Source of the DNA: Dendrophyllia cribrosa
Taxonomy: Eukaryota > Cnidaria > Anthozoa > Scleractinia > Dendrophylliidae
Direction of reading: 5' to 3'
Length of the DNA: 64,000 nt
NCBI GenBank assembly: GCA_024195265.1
Contig: JAJLRJ010000007.1
Coordinates: forward strand, 24,673,434-24,737,433
The position numbers and the translations under genes are program-made. The notes below the pieces were generated by a model. The model did no database searches. It was not told the origin of the DNA and saw only the letters and a program-made list of their open reading frames with translations. Positions 9,140 through 20,208 of this stretch are shown in pieces (within the stretch, counting starts at the first letter, position 1; each line of letters begins with the position of its first letter).

Positions 9140-10809
9140 ATGGCGGAACCTTCGATTATAAGCGCTGAGCAATTTCACGATATTTTTGGTAGTTCAGAAG
9201 AAGAAAATAATACAGCAGATTCCGATGGATCTGATATTGATGTTCAGGAAGTAGAAAGTGATTTAGAGGAGGATGAAAACGACAGCGAAAGTGACAATGA
9301 CTCGAATGCGAGTGACACTATCGAGTGGTCAGATGAACTCGAGGATTTTGATATTGGTGAGTTTAGTGGCAGACAAGGAATGAAATTCAACGTTTCTGAC
9401 AACCCATCGCCTAACGACTTCTTCAGTCAACTGTTTGGAGACTCAATTATTGATACAATCGTGACGGAGACAAATCGATATGCTCGCCAAAAGCTAGCAA
9501 ACACGCTGCGTCTCGAAAAGTGGAAAGACATAACAAATCGCGAACTGAAGGCCTACCTTGGCATATGCATTATTATGGGCATAAACAACCTCCCTCGAAT
9601 TGCCATGTACTGGTCAACAGATCCTTTCTTGGGTAATACAGGCATCCAAAGCGTTATGACCAAAAATCGCTCGAAGAACTTAGCCAGTTTTTACATTTTA
9701 GCAATTCTGAGCCGCCAAACGGAGCCGCCACGTGGCGACGCAAATTATGATCGGCTGTTCAAGATTCGCCTGATCCTTTCCATCGTTTTGAACAATATTC
9801 AAAATGCATACGAGCCCTCCAAAAATTTGTCCGTGGATGAGGCAATGATTGCTTTCAAAGGCCGGCTGTCTTTCCGTCAACATATGCCTGCAAAGCCAAC
9901 AAAATACGGAATAAAAGTTTGGATGGCCGCCGATTCTCAAAATGGCTATGTCACCAACTTTGCTGTTTACCTCGGGCAGGAAGGTAATCAAGTTCGTCTA
10001 CATGGCCTTGGCTACAATGTAGTTATAAAAATGGCAAGGCCATTTCTTAACAAAAACAGACATGCTTTTATTGACAATTTTTTTACCAGCACCACTTTGA
10101 TGGAACATTTGCTTGCTCAACTGTTCGGTGTAACCGAAAAGACTTGCCGCCAAGTTCCAAGAACAAGCTTCCCCAAGGCGAGAAAGTCAGTGCTCAGCGT
10201 GGCAAACTCGTATTTACAAAATGGCATGACAAGAGAGATGTATCTTTCTTATCGACAAATGTGTTGCCAAGTGAGCCTGCCCGTGTTGTTCCACGACAAA
10301 AGAACGGCCGTAATTTCAATATTGAGAAGCCTCGTGTAGCAGATGTTTACACCTCTCACATGGGAGGTGTTGACCGAGCCGATCAACTTCGTTCTTTTTA
10401 TTTTACGGGTTATTCTTCCCGAAAGTGGTATCGCTACATTTTTTGGTTTTTATTCAACCTATCCGTTTGTAACGCATTTGTTTTGGAATCATTTCACCGC
10501 ACTACTCATGGTCAGGGAAAACGAGAAATGATCAACTTCAAGCTTGATCTCGCGAAGCAACTGATCGATGGTTTCTCGCAGAGGCAAAGAAAACGAAGAT
10601 CCCAAGAGCCTCAAGAACATTCCGTCGCCAGAGCAGCCCATGTCTCTGTCCATGTGGAAGGAAGAAAGCGAAAGTGTGTCCTATGCAGCAAAGCCGGCCG
10701 AAGGACGCGTAAAGGTTACAAGGTGGAGACACGCTTCGAGTGCAGTCTGTGTAAAGTTGCACTTTGCCGAACGATGTGCCACAATTTGTATCACAATCAG
10801 GCCGAGTAA
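9140..10809 (+). pseudogene. piggyBac transposase (PGBD-type), one frameshift
   Basis: Two overlapping frames (9140-10339 and 10144-10809) together cover a near full-length piggyBac transposase. The N-terminus is acidic (EEENNTADSDGSDID and following). The DDE domain (DDE_Tnp_1_7) starts at FFSQLFGDSIIDTIV and YARQK. The catalytic Asp positions are visible: SVDEAMIAFKGR at about residue 233, FIDNFFTS at about 312, and HMGGVDRADQLRS in the second frame. The C-terminus has the cysteine-rich domain (CVLCSKAGRR, FECSLCKVALC, CHNLYH). Near 10118-10128 the frame changes between MEHLLAQ and TVRCNRKD. A few expected residues are missing, so a small deletion is likelier than a single indel. In active relatives this enzyme cuts and pastes at TTAA. 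Here the protein is interrupted between the second and third Asp. Confidence 0.88.
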
Positions 10810-12281
10810 CTTACTTTTGACTCGTTCCATGCATTGAGCAATGGATTGCTTTAACACCGACACTATCAAAGTGCTCGTTGTGTCACACAATCCGACATTA
10901 TGACATCATTCCTATGGTTTGTGGAAAACTTGCCACAACAAACACACAACACTGCATGATCTGTATGATTATGCATTTGCAAATGCTTATTTTGGGCTCG
11001 TGTAAATGGTAATAAATTTGTCCTACTCGCCCGCTAATATGACTGGCCCTTTTAGGTGCAACATGGGAAGATAATTTTGACATTTATCGGGAAGTGCACC
11101 ACATGTAAAGACAAGCACACATTTTATTTTTGTACTATTTAAAAAATATATTTTGTAGACTTTTCTTGGTATACTTGACCAAAATGAAAATAGCCAGGTG
11201 GGATTCATGAAATTCTAAAAGAACTTCACAAATATGTACCTTCCACTGGCGACAATAAGCAGAGGATCTATACTGATCAAGGGGTGGTTGGTGACCAACT
11301 GACAGTAGAGTGAGCTGTGAATGGCTAAGCATCTCTCAGTCATGGATTTACACCTTAGGAACATTTAAACGACCTTCACTTTCAAATTGCTGATTGGCAT
11401 GTTGGTAATAAATTTCTCCAGGTAAATATCCTGTAATTGAAAACATCATGACTCCACTTATGCATGGTTCAATTCCTACAGTTACCATTCCCCAACCCCC
11501 TGGGACTTGTGAATTATGCAAGTAGTCTTGTTCCGGGAGTAGGGGGTGAGGATAATCTAGGTGTACAAGGAATTGGGCGAAAATTTTGTTGAAGCGCATG
11601 GTGAACGACATGACTCAACAAGCGGACTTCTTTGCTGGGAAATCCTTACAATTTGTTAACAATTTGACAAAGTTAAAGCCTGCATTTGAAGGTAAGTCTG
11701 TTCGACTGTGGTTTTATATTAAAACTAAAAATATATTCACGTTTTAATGTAAAGTTGCTACAGGCAACATTGATAGAAGCAGTGACAAGCAAAGAACTCA
11801 CAGATGGTAAGAAAAACCTTGCTAAACAGTGTTGATTGTCAGTGGATGATGTGAAGTGTTCGGAAGAACACATACTCAGTACATGAAACAACTGCAAGAG
11901 AGGAGTGATAAAAACCTAAGAAAGAAAAACAATGGGAGAGATGCTTCCTCATCTTTGTAGCTATACGAGTCTAGTCCAGTCCATGTCTATTTTGTAATCT
12001 GTCTGGTGGATTTATATAATAAATATTTCAGTCTTCCTCGGAAACATTGCAGCCTGCTGTTGAGTGTCTCCTAAGAGCCAAACCGTGAATAAGAAATGCT
12101 AACAAGCAAAGCAATATTTCGGTAAGCTTATGTCTTCACACTGACATGGTTCAATTTATCACTTATGCTTTGATAATGATTTGATGAGTATTTAATTTGA
12201 AGTTGCGTAGCAAACCACAGGGAAGCCAACGGATGAGGCTGGCCGAGCACCATCCATATTTAAAAAAAATACTTTAATAAG
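10810..12281. other. No recognisable gene; element debris
   Basis: Sequence after the piggyBac transposase. Short ORFs on both strands (for example 11348-11611 minus) have no recognisable motif. Around 12108-12150, CAATATTTCGGTAAGCTT and CACACTGACATGGTTC match the end region of the SINE-like unit near 24325-24370, so a partial copy lies here. No right piggyBac terminus was found. Confidence 0.45.
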
Positions 12282-12610
12282 GTCTACTTGGATAACGGAA
12301 GGACCTTCATAGGGGCGGCGAAGTGGATAAGCAAGGTGATGAAAGACGAGAGGATCCATGATTTTATGACAGGTTAGCAAATAAAGTGGCAATTCAACCT
12401 TAGCCGTGCTCCTTGGTGGGGCGGCCAGTTCGAGAGAATGGTTGGACTAGTCAAAACAGCACTCAACAAAACCATCAGGAATGGGTTTGTCTTGGCCCGA
12501 ACTACAAGAAGTGCTTTTGGACGTGGAGGTTGCACTCAACAACAAACCGCTGTGTTATGCTGAAGATGACATCCAATTTCCACTCCTCACACCAACGCGT
12601 TACCAGAATT
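12282..12610 (+). pseudogene. BEL/Pao-type retrotransposon integrase fragment
   Basis: The frame from 12282 encodes DNGRTFIGAAKWISKVM, then a TAG at 12375-12377, then IKWQFNLSRAPWWGGQFERM and VGLVKTALNKTI. These are the core of a BEL/Pao integrase: the DNG block has the second catalytic Asp, and the GGQFER block the catalytic Glu. At about 12481-12490 one base is gained or lost, and the continuation WPELQEVLLDVEVALNNKPL is in the next frame. The first catalytic Asp region, RT, protease and LTRs are absent. It is a decayed internal fragment. Confidence 0.75.
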
Positions 12611-13039
12611 ACAGCCACGTCACATCAAAGACTAAGACCTTCGTATTTATTGTATTTTATTTTAGACACAATGGTTGCAAAAGGATTTACTGGCAAATGA
12701 TATATTTCTTCAACTTCACAACACTGCAAAGGATAACAAAAACCAGTACGTCTTCTGCTTTCTGGCCTACCTGGTTGAGGCTGAAGTGCTTGACACGGTA
12801 TGTAAAAAATTACAATAGCCAAAACCCCTTGCGTGTAACTTCAGTATCACAGCTATGGTTTTATTGGAAAGCAAAGAACTTTTGCACTTCTAGCATCTAA
12901 GGTAACTTTCTATTCATGTTAAGAACAATTTAGAAAGATGCCAAGCCTGAAATCAGTGACACAAAGTACAAACTGAAATTAAAAAATAAATGGACACAAT
13001 TGATTTCTAATGTTACTCTATCATGTATTTTCACACCAG

Positions 13040-14477
13040 AACGAAGCTAGAGCTGCGAACATCTGGAGTTCCAGAGGTAAGAAAGCCAAATTATCAAGCA
13101 GTGGACTCTGAAAGATTGTGAAGCATGGTGGACAGGTGCACAAAGAAAAGCAAGAGTGGATGACGTTCCTGGACAGGAAGGAGAAAGTAGCTAAGGCATA
13201 CGACAGGGAAGAAGAAAACACTTATGACAACTCTGGTGAGTAACAATGATTTTATTCATTCCAAACACTTAAAGGGGAAAAAACACGGAAATTGATGTTT
13301 TTTGGTCAAATCCATTTCACAACACCTGAACTTATTTATAAAATAATGCTAAAACACCAAAAGAGTGAAATCAGCCAATTCTTGAAAGAGGAACAAATTA
13401 TGGTCTGTTCTTGCCCATTTGGAGACGAAAATGTGGCAACTTGAAAAAAATTAGTTTAACGTTTTTCAAGTTGCAATTCATTGAGACCCAGTCCATCAAT
13501 GACTAGAGACACTCATCGACAGTTTTGATATATTTTGTGATAATTTATTACACCACTGGGCTTTATTTTTCGGTTTGTGATCATACAATATCATTTTTTG
13601 CTTTTTAAAATGACACCAAATCCCCGTGATACTTCCCCTTTGATTGCTCTGATGTCGCGATAAACTTAATCAAACAATGTATTGTAATATATTCGTCACT
13701 ATTAAAAGGTACAACAAATGCACGTATTGCTAGTTTGGATAAGTGGAAATTAACCGAGAAACATGTTGATTTAGACTTATTATGAATAAAAGGTTAATTC
13801 AAGAGTGTGATGTCAAGAATTAGTTTCATGATATGTATTTTTGTATTCGCAGAAGGGCAAAAGTATTACAAGAAGGAGCTGGTTTATTTGTCCTGCACAG
13901 ACAATCATTGGATCGTTAAGAGCTCAGGGAAAAACAACACCTAACAGACGATCCAGTGCAACTTAGTGATGTACTCAGGAGGAGTGAGGCATTTGAACGC
14001 GGAGAAGACTTGCTACCAGTAAGAAGATCGTTCCTGACTTTTAAATATATTTATTGCAACACCCTCCTTTCAATGCGCACGCCCGTTTGAATGTGTCGCT
14101 TGAAATAAGGGCCTACAATCCAACTTAGCGTCTGTTCCAAGCTCTACAATCGGTCAAAAACGTACAACTTCCACGTGACACAAGCTAGGTTGATATATAG
14201 TTGTGCTTTATAAAGCATTTTTGAAAACATTTCGAAATCCTGCCATCCCCCTTTGAGGTGATAATTCGTATGCGGAAGAATACCGCCATCTCAAATGGGG
14301 TTAGATAAAATAACCAATATCCGGGTTTCGGTTCGAGATAACCAAGTTGGGGATGGCGGGATTCTACTTGATTGAGTCATACTCACTACATTCTCATTCA
14401 TCTCAGGTGTACACAGGTTCATACCGAGGGCCTGGACAAGTTCAGAGAGAGGTTCTACGAAATGAAAGCAGGCAAGA
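13040..14477 (+). pseudogene. Split gene of unknown function, three decayed exons
   Basis: Three blocks show acceptor and donor signals in compatible phase. Exon A, 13040-13235, follows TTTTCACACCAG and ends at GTGAGT. It encodes NEARAANIWSSRGKKAKLSS, one in-frame TGA, then KEKQEWMTFLDRKEKVAKAY. Exon B, 13853-14018, follows TATTCGCAG and ends at GTAAGA. It encodes EGQKYYKKELVYLSCTDNHW, a stop with a frame change near 13945, then DDPVQLSDVLRRSEAFERGE. Exon C, 14407-14477, follows CATCTCAG and ends at GTAAGT. It encodes VYTGSYRGPGQVQREVLRNE. Phases agree (A to B phase 1, B to C phase 0). I do not recognise the protein; it is charged and probably soluble or nuclear. The stop and frame change suggest a pseudogene, unless they are sequence errors. 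Further exons on either side were not identified. Confidence 0.45.
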
Positions 14478-15879
14478 GTAAGTTGATGCCCCCTTTTTCT
14501 AATTTCCTGGATCCGCCCATGGAGAGATTATAGGAGAAATTACCTGAATCAGAACTTCGTTCAGTCCATAAAGCCACCTTCATTCTGTTTCCTATTAACA
14601 CAGTTGCTTAGTTTGAATGAGCAACGTACAATAGTTCATATTTTTCAAGTTTGTCATTCGTAATACAATCTTGGACCATCATTTACATCCATTGTTTCGT
14701 TTTGGTTCATTATTACCTCTAGTGCCTTAGTACAAAAAAGGAAAGCTCGAAATAATTGTTTAGGTAATTCTGTGCATCGCAAAAATTAATGTCGCGACAA
14801 AGCTCCTATATAGAAGCCGTGGGATTCCTGACAATATTGTGTAGACGTTGTGACGTTATTTTATGGGTGGATAGACTTGTGCAACATCTTCAAGCAGTTG
14901 CAATGCCCATTACTACAAATTTGTCAGATCACTTTTAAGGGCCTCCTGATGGACGTGCTGCTACCTGAAGTACAAGTTTTCCCATTCCTGGTTTCATACA
15001 ACGTATGTTATCACAGATTAGTTGATTTTAACATTACTATGCAAAGCATTTTTAAAATGAAAACTGTATGCTAATATATTTAGGTATTTCGTTGTGTACT
15101 CTGAACCATATAGTACTAAATGCAGGATGTACTTGTACACAGTAGTTTGTCGCATATGTCACACGGCATTTTTAAATATCCCTTGTATTGTTATACTCGT
15201 ATAAGACAAGTCTTAACAACCTCTTTACAACGTGTATGAGAAATCTGTGCGCAGGTTTAATAATCTCTTAATTCATGGCATTCGTTGTTTCTAGCCATCG
15301 CCCTTTATAAATTCTTGATAAATTTCTTAATTAAATTTTGGAAAATAATTTCCCGTCACAATCTAATTTTTTTTCAGAGCATCAACAGGCTCATAATGCA
15401 CTAGGAGGAGATCGATTATTTTAGAGCTTGTCAGTTCTTTCAAAGTAGCTTTGGCTCTTCATCATCTCAGTGAAAAGGACAATTCTGAGCATCCTTCGTG
15501 CAATTAATGGTGAAAGAGGAGACATAGTTGACGTTTGACTCTCTTTTTAGCTACATTAGGGCTACCTAAAGGGTGTTTTGCGTGTGTTGCCATGGCCCAG
15601 TACTCTGATACCAACAGCATTTTATGCTAGAGTTATGATCTAGGTTCCAGTTTTTAATAATGAGCTTTTAAGTCAAGGCCATCGCCAGCTTTCATAATAT
15701 GCTTAATTTTGCATTTACAGCTTAATTGAGAGAAAATTCTTTTGAACCAAACCAAACCAAACCTGTTTTATTCCCTTCACGAGAGCCTTACAGAGCCATA
15801 CCTTATAGTGGTTTGATATAATTTTGCAGCTTCTTGAAGCTCTCAGTATTGCACAGCAGTTGTCTGATCCATTGGGATA
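14478..15879. other. No clear gene
   Basis: AT-rich sequence after the split gene. The frame 14850-15074 contains FKGLLMDVLLPEVQVFPF, which could be part of an exon, but it lacks convincing splice signals and ends quickly. Other frames are short. No element ends were recognised. Confidence 0.4.
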
Positions 15880-15939
15880 TTAAAGGTGACAACATCTTGA
15901 AGAAATAATTTTTAAAGCAACGACAACTGACTTGATTTT

Positions 15940-16830
15940 AAAAGACATGTTTCGACAATCCTTTGTCATCTTCAGTTTCAAATTTTAAGTTACAAAGTTG
16001 AATTTATACTAAGTAAATGAAAATGCTAATGAGAGAAAGCACCTTTGACAAATAAATGAAAGAATTAATGTGTGACAACACGTGATTAAAAAGAAAGTCT
16101 TAAATTAACATGATGCAACTGTTGGTTCAAAGAAGGTTGTTCCCATTTAATATGTAAAGCTTCCTTTATCTTAAGCTGAAAATTGGTGGAAGCATGATCT
16201 AAGATATTAAAACAAATAGGAACATCAACTGTGGCATTCTTTAGAGTCTTCCAGGTGTTTGAATACGCAAGAGGCCCTATCAGTGGATAAGTGCTCACGA
16301 ACGCGTGTGGAAAAATGTCAGGTGGTTTCGTTGACGTAGCAGGCATTACAGCCTGCACACAAAAATTTGTAAACAACACACGAACGGAGCCCGTTCGGGA
16401 TAGGGTCTTTCACGCTAAACATTTGCCGATCTTGAAAGACGAAAAGACTAATTTTATATCTATATTATTACAATAGCGTTTGATAAGTTACCGAATCCTT
16501 TTCTGTGTAACACTGGAAAAATGGCCTGTACAAGGTAATTTAAAATAAAACGGGGGTACAGTCAGGAATGTTGTGGGTCCCAGTAATGTAACGGCTGACA
16601 ACCTTCTCAATTAATTGGGTGGGAAAAAGATTTTTTTTAAGGATTTTCATGAGTTTACTAATATCATCTTGAAGAAAACAAAGCAGTGAAAGTTTATTAT
16701 AATTTATATTCTCTTCATAAACCAGAGAAAAGTACAACCAATGTAAATGTATTTGACAGTATCGAGGAGAATAACTATTCACAACAACTTTCAATGACAT
16801 AGCATGCAAACCTGTGTGAGTGCCCTTACT
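15940..16830 (-). pseudogene. Penelope-like element, RT thumb plus GIY-YIG endonuclease
   Basis: Read on the minus strand, 16809-16540 encodes the region after the RT catalytic core (DDISKLMKILKKNLFPTQLI, then VVSRYITGTHNIPDC). 16400-16200 encodes the GIY-YIG domain in a second frame: FVCAGCNACYVNET, HFSTRVREHLSTD, FKHLEDSKECHS. 16240-16086 in a third frame gives the end: FNILDHASTNFQLKIKEALH, IKWEQPSLNQQLHHVNL. Conserved family features are the CX2CX2CY start, the R.EHL helix and the final IKEALHIKWEQPSLN block. At least two frame changes and stops break it. Plus-strand 15950-15985 (TGTTTCGACAATCC, CATCTTCAG) corresponds to the typical 3' tail. It is a second Penelope copy, opposite in orientation to the one at 7.8-8.5 kb. 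Confidence 0.75.
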
Positions 16831-18012
16831 GCTTTCAACTGACCAACAAGGTAGTTTTTGTAATTACTGTGGAGGACTTTTCGGTATGTACTCCATGGTT
16901 GCACACCATATAGTCATCCACTGTAGTAGTGTTATAGTAATGTTGTGTACTATGGAAAAGAGCATTGCATGACTGCTGCCTAGTGTCGCACTATCTTCTG
17001 TTGTATCAGTTTTATTCTGGTTGATCTCCAGTCCCCCATTCTGTCCTTGCACGTCTTTTTCTGTCCCTACACATCTTTTTCTGAAACCAGAAAACTTAGA
17101 TTTTGTAATATGAAATGCCATGGAAAAAGCAAGCAAATTATTATTTGAAGTTTTTCAAATGTTAAAATGGTGAATTATACCAAATGGAGAAGGGTTGACG
17201 TTTTTAATTTGAATACCCGATGCATTACCAAACCCAGACAGTTCTAAAGCAATGTAACATGCCGTGGAAACCGGATGGCCCACTATAGACCACAGGGAGC
17301 AGGAGTTCGATTAGCACAAAACAATAAAAAAAGTCTTACCTCTTTAAATGCACTCTTGAGTATATTTTTCCAGTAAGGACCTTGTCTGCAAACCAAAATG
17401 CACTCATTTGCGACAGTCCATTGTTTCAAAACCTATATGAGATTCAGAACGGCCATTATTTGGAAAAGTATCGACCACTGACTATTACAACCATGGTCAT
17501 AATGAAAGGAAAGGGGAGAAACTAATTTCAAGCATTTTTTCGCAAATCCGTAACCCTCATTTTTAAGTCGTGAATACAACTTATTGTGGTTACTGGAGAA
17601 AAGTCACTCACTCATCGTTAAAGTTTATATTAAATTTATATTAAATTGTTGATATGTTACACTTCAGTAATAGCATACATGGAGTACATGGGAGTAAACC
17701 AAGTCCCGAAACATCAGTTTGGGAAAACATTGGGGTTATTTTACTTGTTATCCATGGATTTGTTTTCGGGAATGACTAACACGCCATCATGGTCATGAAT
17801 ACTACCAGAGTTGGGAAGAGTCGAAAACTGATTTTAAGGGAGAAGATGATGGGTTTAAAATAGGGGAGGGGGTGGGGAGGAAAAAATACGCCCACCCACA
17901 GCCATTGTTCATTTGGCGAACCCGTTCACCAGATAGACTCTGATTGGTGCGGTTTCGGTTGTTTGATTGCTAGCTGCCAATCAAGGGGACACATTTTTTA
18001 CGGGGCCTCCGA
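16831..18012. other. No recognisable gene
   Basis: Contains a weak 90-residue minus-strand frame (16864-17136) without motifs and AT-rich DNA. A purine-rich, G-rich stretch lies near 17840-17885 just upstream of the helicase-like frame. Nothing further can be supported. Confidence 0.4.
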
Positions 18013-18051
18013 GTGGAGTATTTTGGCCTGATTCATACGAAACTTCAAAAC

Positions 18052-18330
18052 ATGGCGGATTTGGAAGATTTTGATTCTGCCCTGGAGAAAGCTCTCACGG
18101 CACTTGCTGGATTGGTAATATCGCATAAATTGCGATTGGAACAAAAGCAAGCGGTCATGACACTGTTCTGGAGGCAAGATTTATTAGCAGTTCTTCCAAC
18201 AGGCTTTGGAAAAAGCCTTATCTTTCAGTTGTTGGTTCGGGTGAAAGAAATTTTGACAGGCAAACCTTCATGTGTGATCGTTGTCTGCCCTCTAAAAAGT
18301 ATTGTGTACGATCAATTGTCCGGATGCTGT
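18052..18330 (+). pseudogene. RecQ-like DEAD-box helicase N-terminal fragment
   Basis: From the ATG at 18052 the frame reads MADLEDFDSALEKALTALAG, then LRLEQKQAVMTLFWRQDLLA (Q-motif-like region). Then comes VLPTGFGKSLIFQLL, a Walker A of the RecQ-type form T-G-x-GKS, and CVIVVCPLKSIVYDQLS (motif Ia). After DQLS the sequence departs from the family (GCCLLVQGQVQ, then a stop at 18373). The DEVH box, helicase C and RQC domains are therefore missing. Family members unwind DNA 3' to 5' using ATP. This copy holds only the first ATPase motifs. The next block downstream is a different helicase family. The upstream GC-richer stretch with GGGGCCTCC may be the old promoter. Confidence 0.7.
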
Positions 18331-18375
18331 TTGTTAGTTCAGGGGCAAGTTCAGCGTGCTGTAATATCGCATTAG

Positions 18376-18879
18376 ACACTTCACGCGCGAGGTTTTTCAC
18401 TAGTCGTTTGGTTGGATCATCTCACAGATTTTTTACAACATTCCCTGAAGGATTTTGGTAAACAACTTTTACCTTAAGTCCTGTCTGCGGCAAGTAATCC
18501 ATGTTAAGTCTTCTCGACATTTCCTCTTCTTTGTCAGGCAGCGTCAACATTGAACTACTTTCTCCAGAAAATGCCAGCGACTAGTGCAATTTCTGGGGTT
18601 GTTTCATCCGAGATGACATTTCAACTTCAGGTGAATTAACCCGCACTTGCTTCGCTTTTCTCCACAATGGACTCGCTTTCTCAGGAGTTGCAAGTGAACG
18701 TTTAGTGCCAGATACTGTTGGAAGCATTGCGGTTTTTACGATCTCAAACAAATTTAATACACCCACCTCCCACTTCCTCACCTCCTCGTACCATCACCCC
18801 ACCCTGTCAAATGCACTCCCCTAATTTCCAATGACAACTAGTCATATACACTCCATTGCAGGTATATGACAGTGCCGCG
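18376..18879. other. Region between helicase fragments, possible minus-strand exon debris
   Basis: The minus strand carries adjacent open stretches: PTVSGTKRSLATPEKASPLW and LPQTGLKVKVVYQNPSGN, the latter in a frame with stops. They look protein-coding in character but match no family I can name. The plus strand shows no continuation of either helicase. Probably a rearranged remnant of another multicopy gene. Confidence 0.3.
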
Positions 18880-20208
18880 GCTCTAAAGAAGAGCTTTTAA
18901 GGAATTCAGATTGTGTCAGGCGATGGAGAGAAACAGATGTTCTCTTCATTGATGAAATTTCAATGCTAAGCAAGAGAGCACTTGACGTTATTCAGTATGT
19001 CAGAATGTTAGGAACTCAGACTACACCTTTCGGGGCCTTCCAGTTGTAGCTTTTGGTGACTTTTTGCAGCTACCCCCAGTGCCAAGTGCATTGGATGATG
19101 GAAAGTATGCATTTCAAAGTGCATTATGGGATGCAACTTTCCCTCACCAAATCATCCTTGAAAAAGTTTTCGTATCAAAGATGATGAAGAGTTTGTTACA
19201 ATGCTCAGGGAACTTTCAAAGGGAACTTGCAGTGAACGATCAGTTGCACTTATTGAGAGCCTCAGTAGGCCTCTTAGTGCAGCAGAATTAGGCATTCCTT
19301 ATGTGTTTAAGGTGTTCCCCCTTAACAAAGATTTTGATTATGCTAACATGTCCATTCTTGATGCACTTCCTGGTGAAAAAAATAATCTTTGAAGCTTTTG
19401 ACAAGGGAGATAAGAAACAGCTGAATAAAGGTCTAATTGCAAGTGAGAAGATATTCATCTATAACATCAATGACAACATCAAGAATGGTGTTCAAGGGAC
19501 AATGACATCGCTTTTGAATGGCCTTTCAGTTGTTACTACTTCCAATGCAACCATAGTTGTCAACCAAGTTATTTGGCCACTTTATAACGAAAGAGAACCA
19601 ACCAAAGTCATTGGCATGGGCTATGACTGTACACAAAGCACAAGGTCAAACGTTGGATGCAGTTGAAGTGTACTGTAGCAAGTAATTTGCACCGGGCCAT
19701 CTTTACATAGCCGTGTCAAGGGTCAAAAGTAGGGAGCAATTATGTGTTGTGGGCTTTAACGAGAATTGCCTAATTCTAGTACCAAAGGTAGTGTTGAACT
19801 TCCTGGAGAAGATTCATAGTGTCCATACAGAGGAGGGGTTCAATTGCTGCCATGTGAAGACACCCACAGCAGATAATGCATTTTCTTCATTGTCAGTAGG
19901 GTGCGAAGACGATCTAGAGGAAATTGATGCAGCTGTTGCCTCCTACTTACTGTCTTTCAATGGGTCGACGAAGCATGGAAAGCTATTCCTGTGGACATTG
20001 TTTCATGCTCCTTCAAGAATGCGGAATTACGAATGGAATAGATGGTACCGAAGATGACATTCTATGGAATGCAGAGCAATCAACAGCTCCTGAAATCCCT
20101 GTGGCTAAAGAAAAGAAGAATTTGGAGACATGTATGATGACCAATTGTCAGAAGAACAATGGCGTGACTTGTTTGTAGAAAGTGACAATGAGGAGTTTGA
20201 AGGATTCT
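18880..20208 (+). pseudogene. Pif1-like helicase, multiply frameshifted
   Basis: Blocks in order: VLFIDEISMLSKRALDVIQY (DEXX box) at about 18939-19000; VVAFGDFLQLPPVPSALDDG (motif III, GD-x-QLPP) at about 19045; LEKVFVSK and ELSKGTCSERSVALIESLSR; NGVQGTMTSLLNGLSVV; the HKAQGQTLDAVEVY block near 19635; then HLYIAVSRVKSREQLCVVGF (motif VI) near 19700. This is the order of a Pif1-family 5'-3' DNA helicase. Walker A is not present. The frame changes at least three times: one G appears lost in a G run near 19033, another change lies near 19175, and one A appears gained in the A run near 19377. A TAA also falls after CSK at about 19685. The acidic tail (DLFVESDNEEFEGF) stops at 20208. Pif1 modules also occur in Helitrons, but no HUH (Rep) domain is seen. 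Confidence 0.78.

Noticed and set aside
16864..17136. Minus-strand ORF upstream of the Penelope relic
   Set aside because: Not recognisable as the N-terminal part of a Penelope RT; no motif.
18052..20208. Helitron (Pif1-type helicase)
   Set aside because: No HUH Rep domain and no TC/CTRR ends were seen. The Pif1-like sequence alone does not establish a Helitron.
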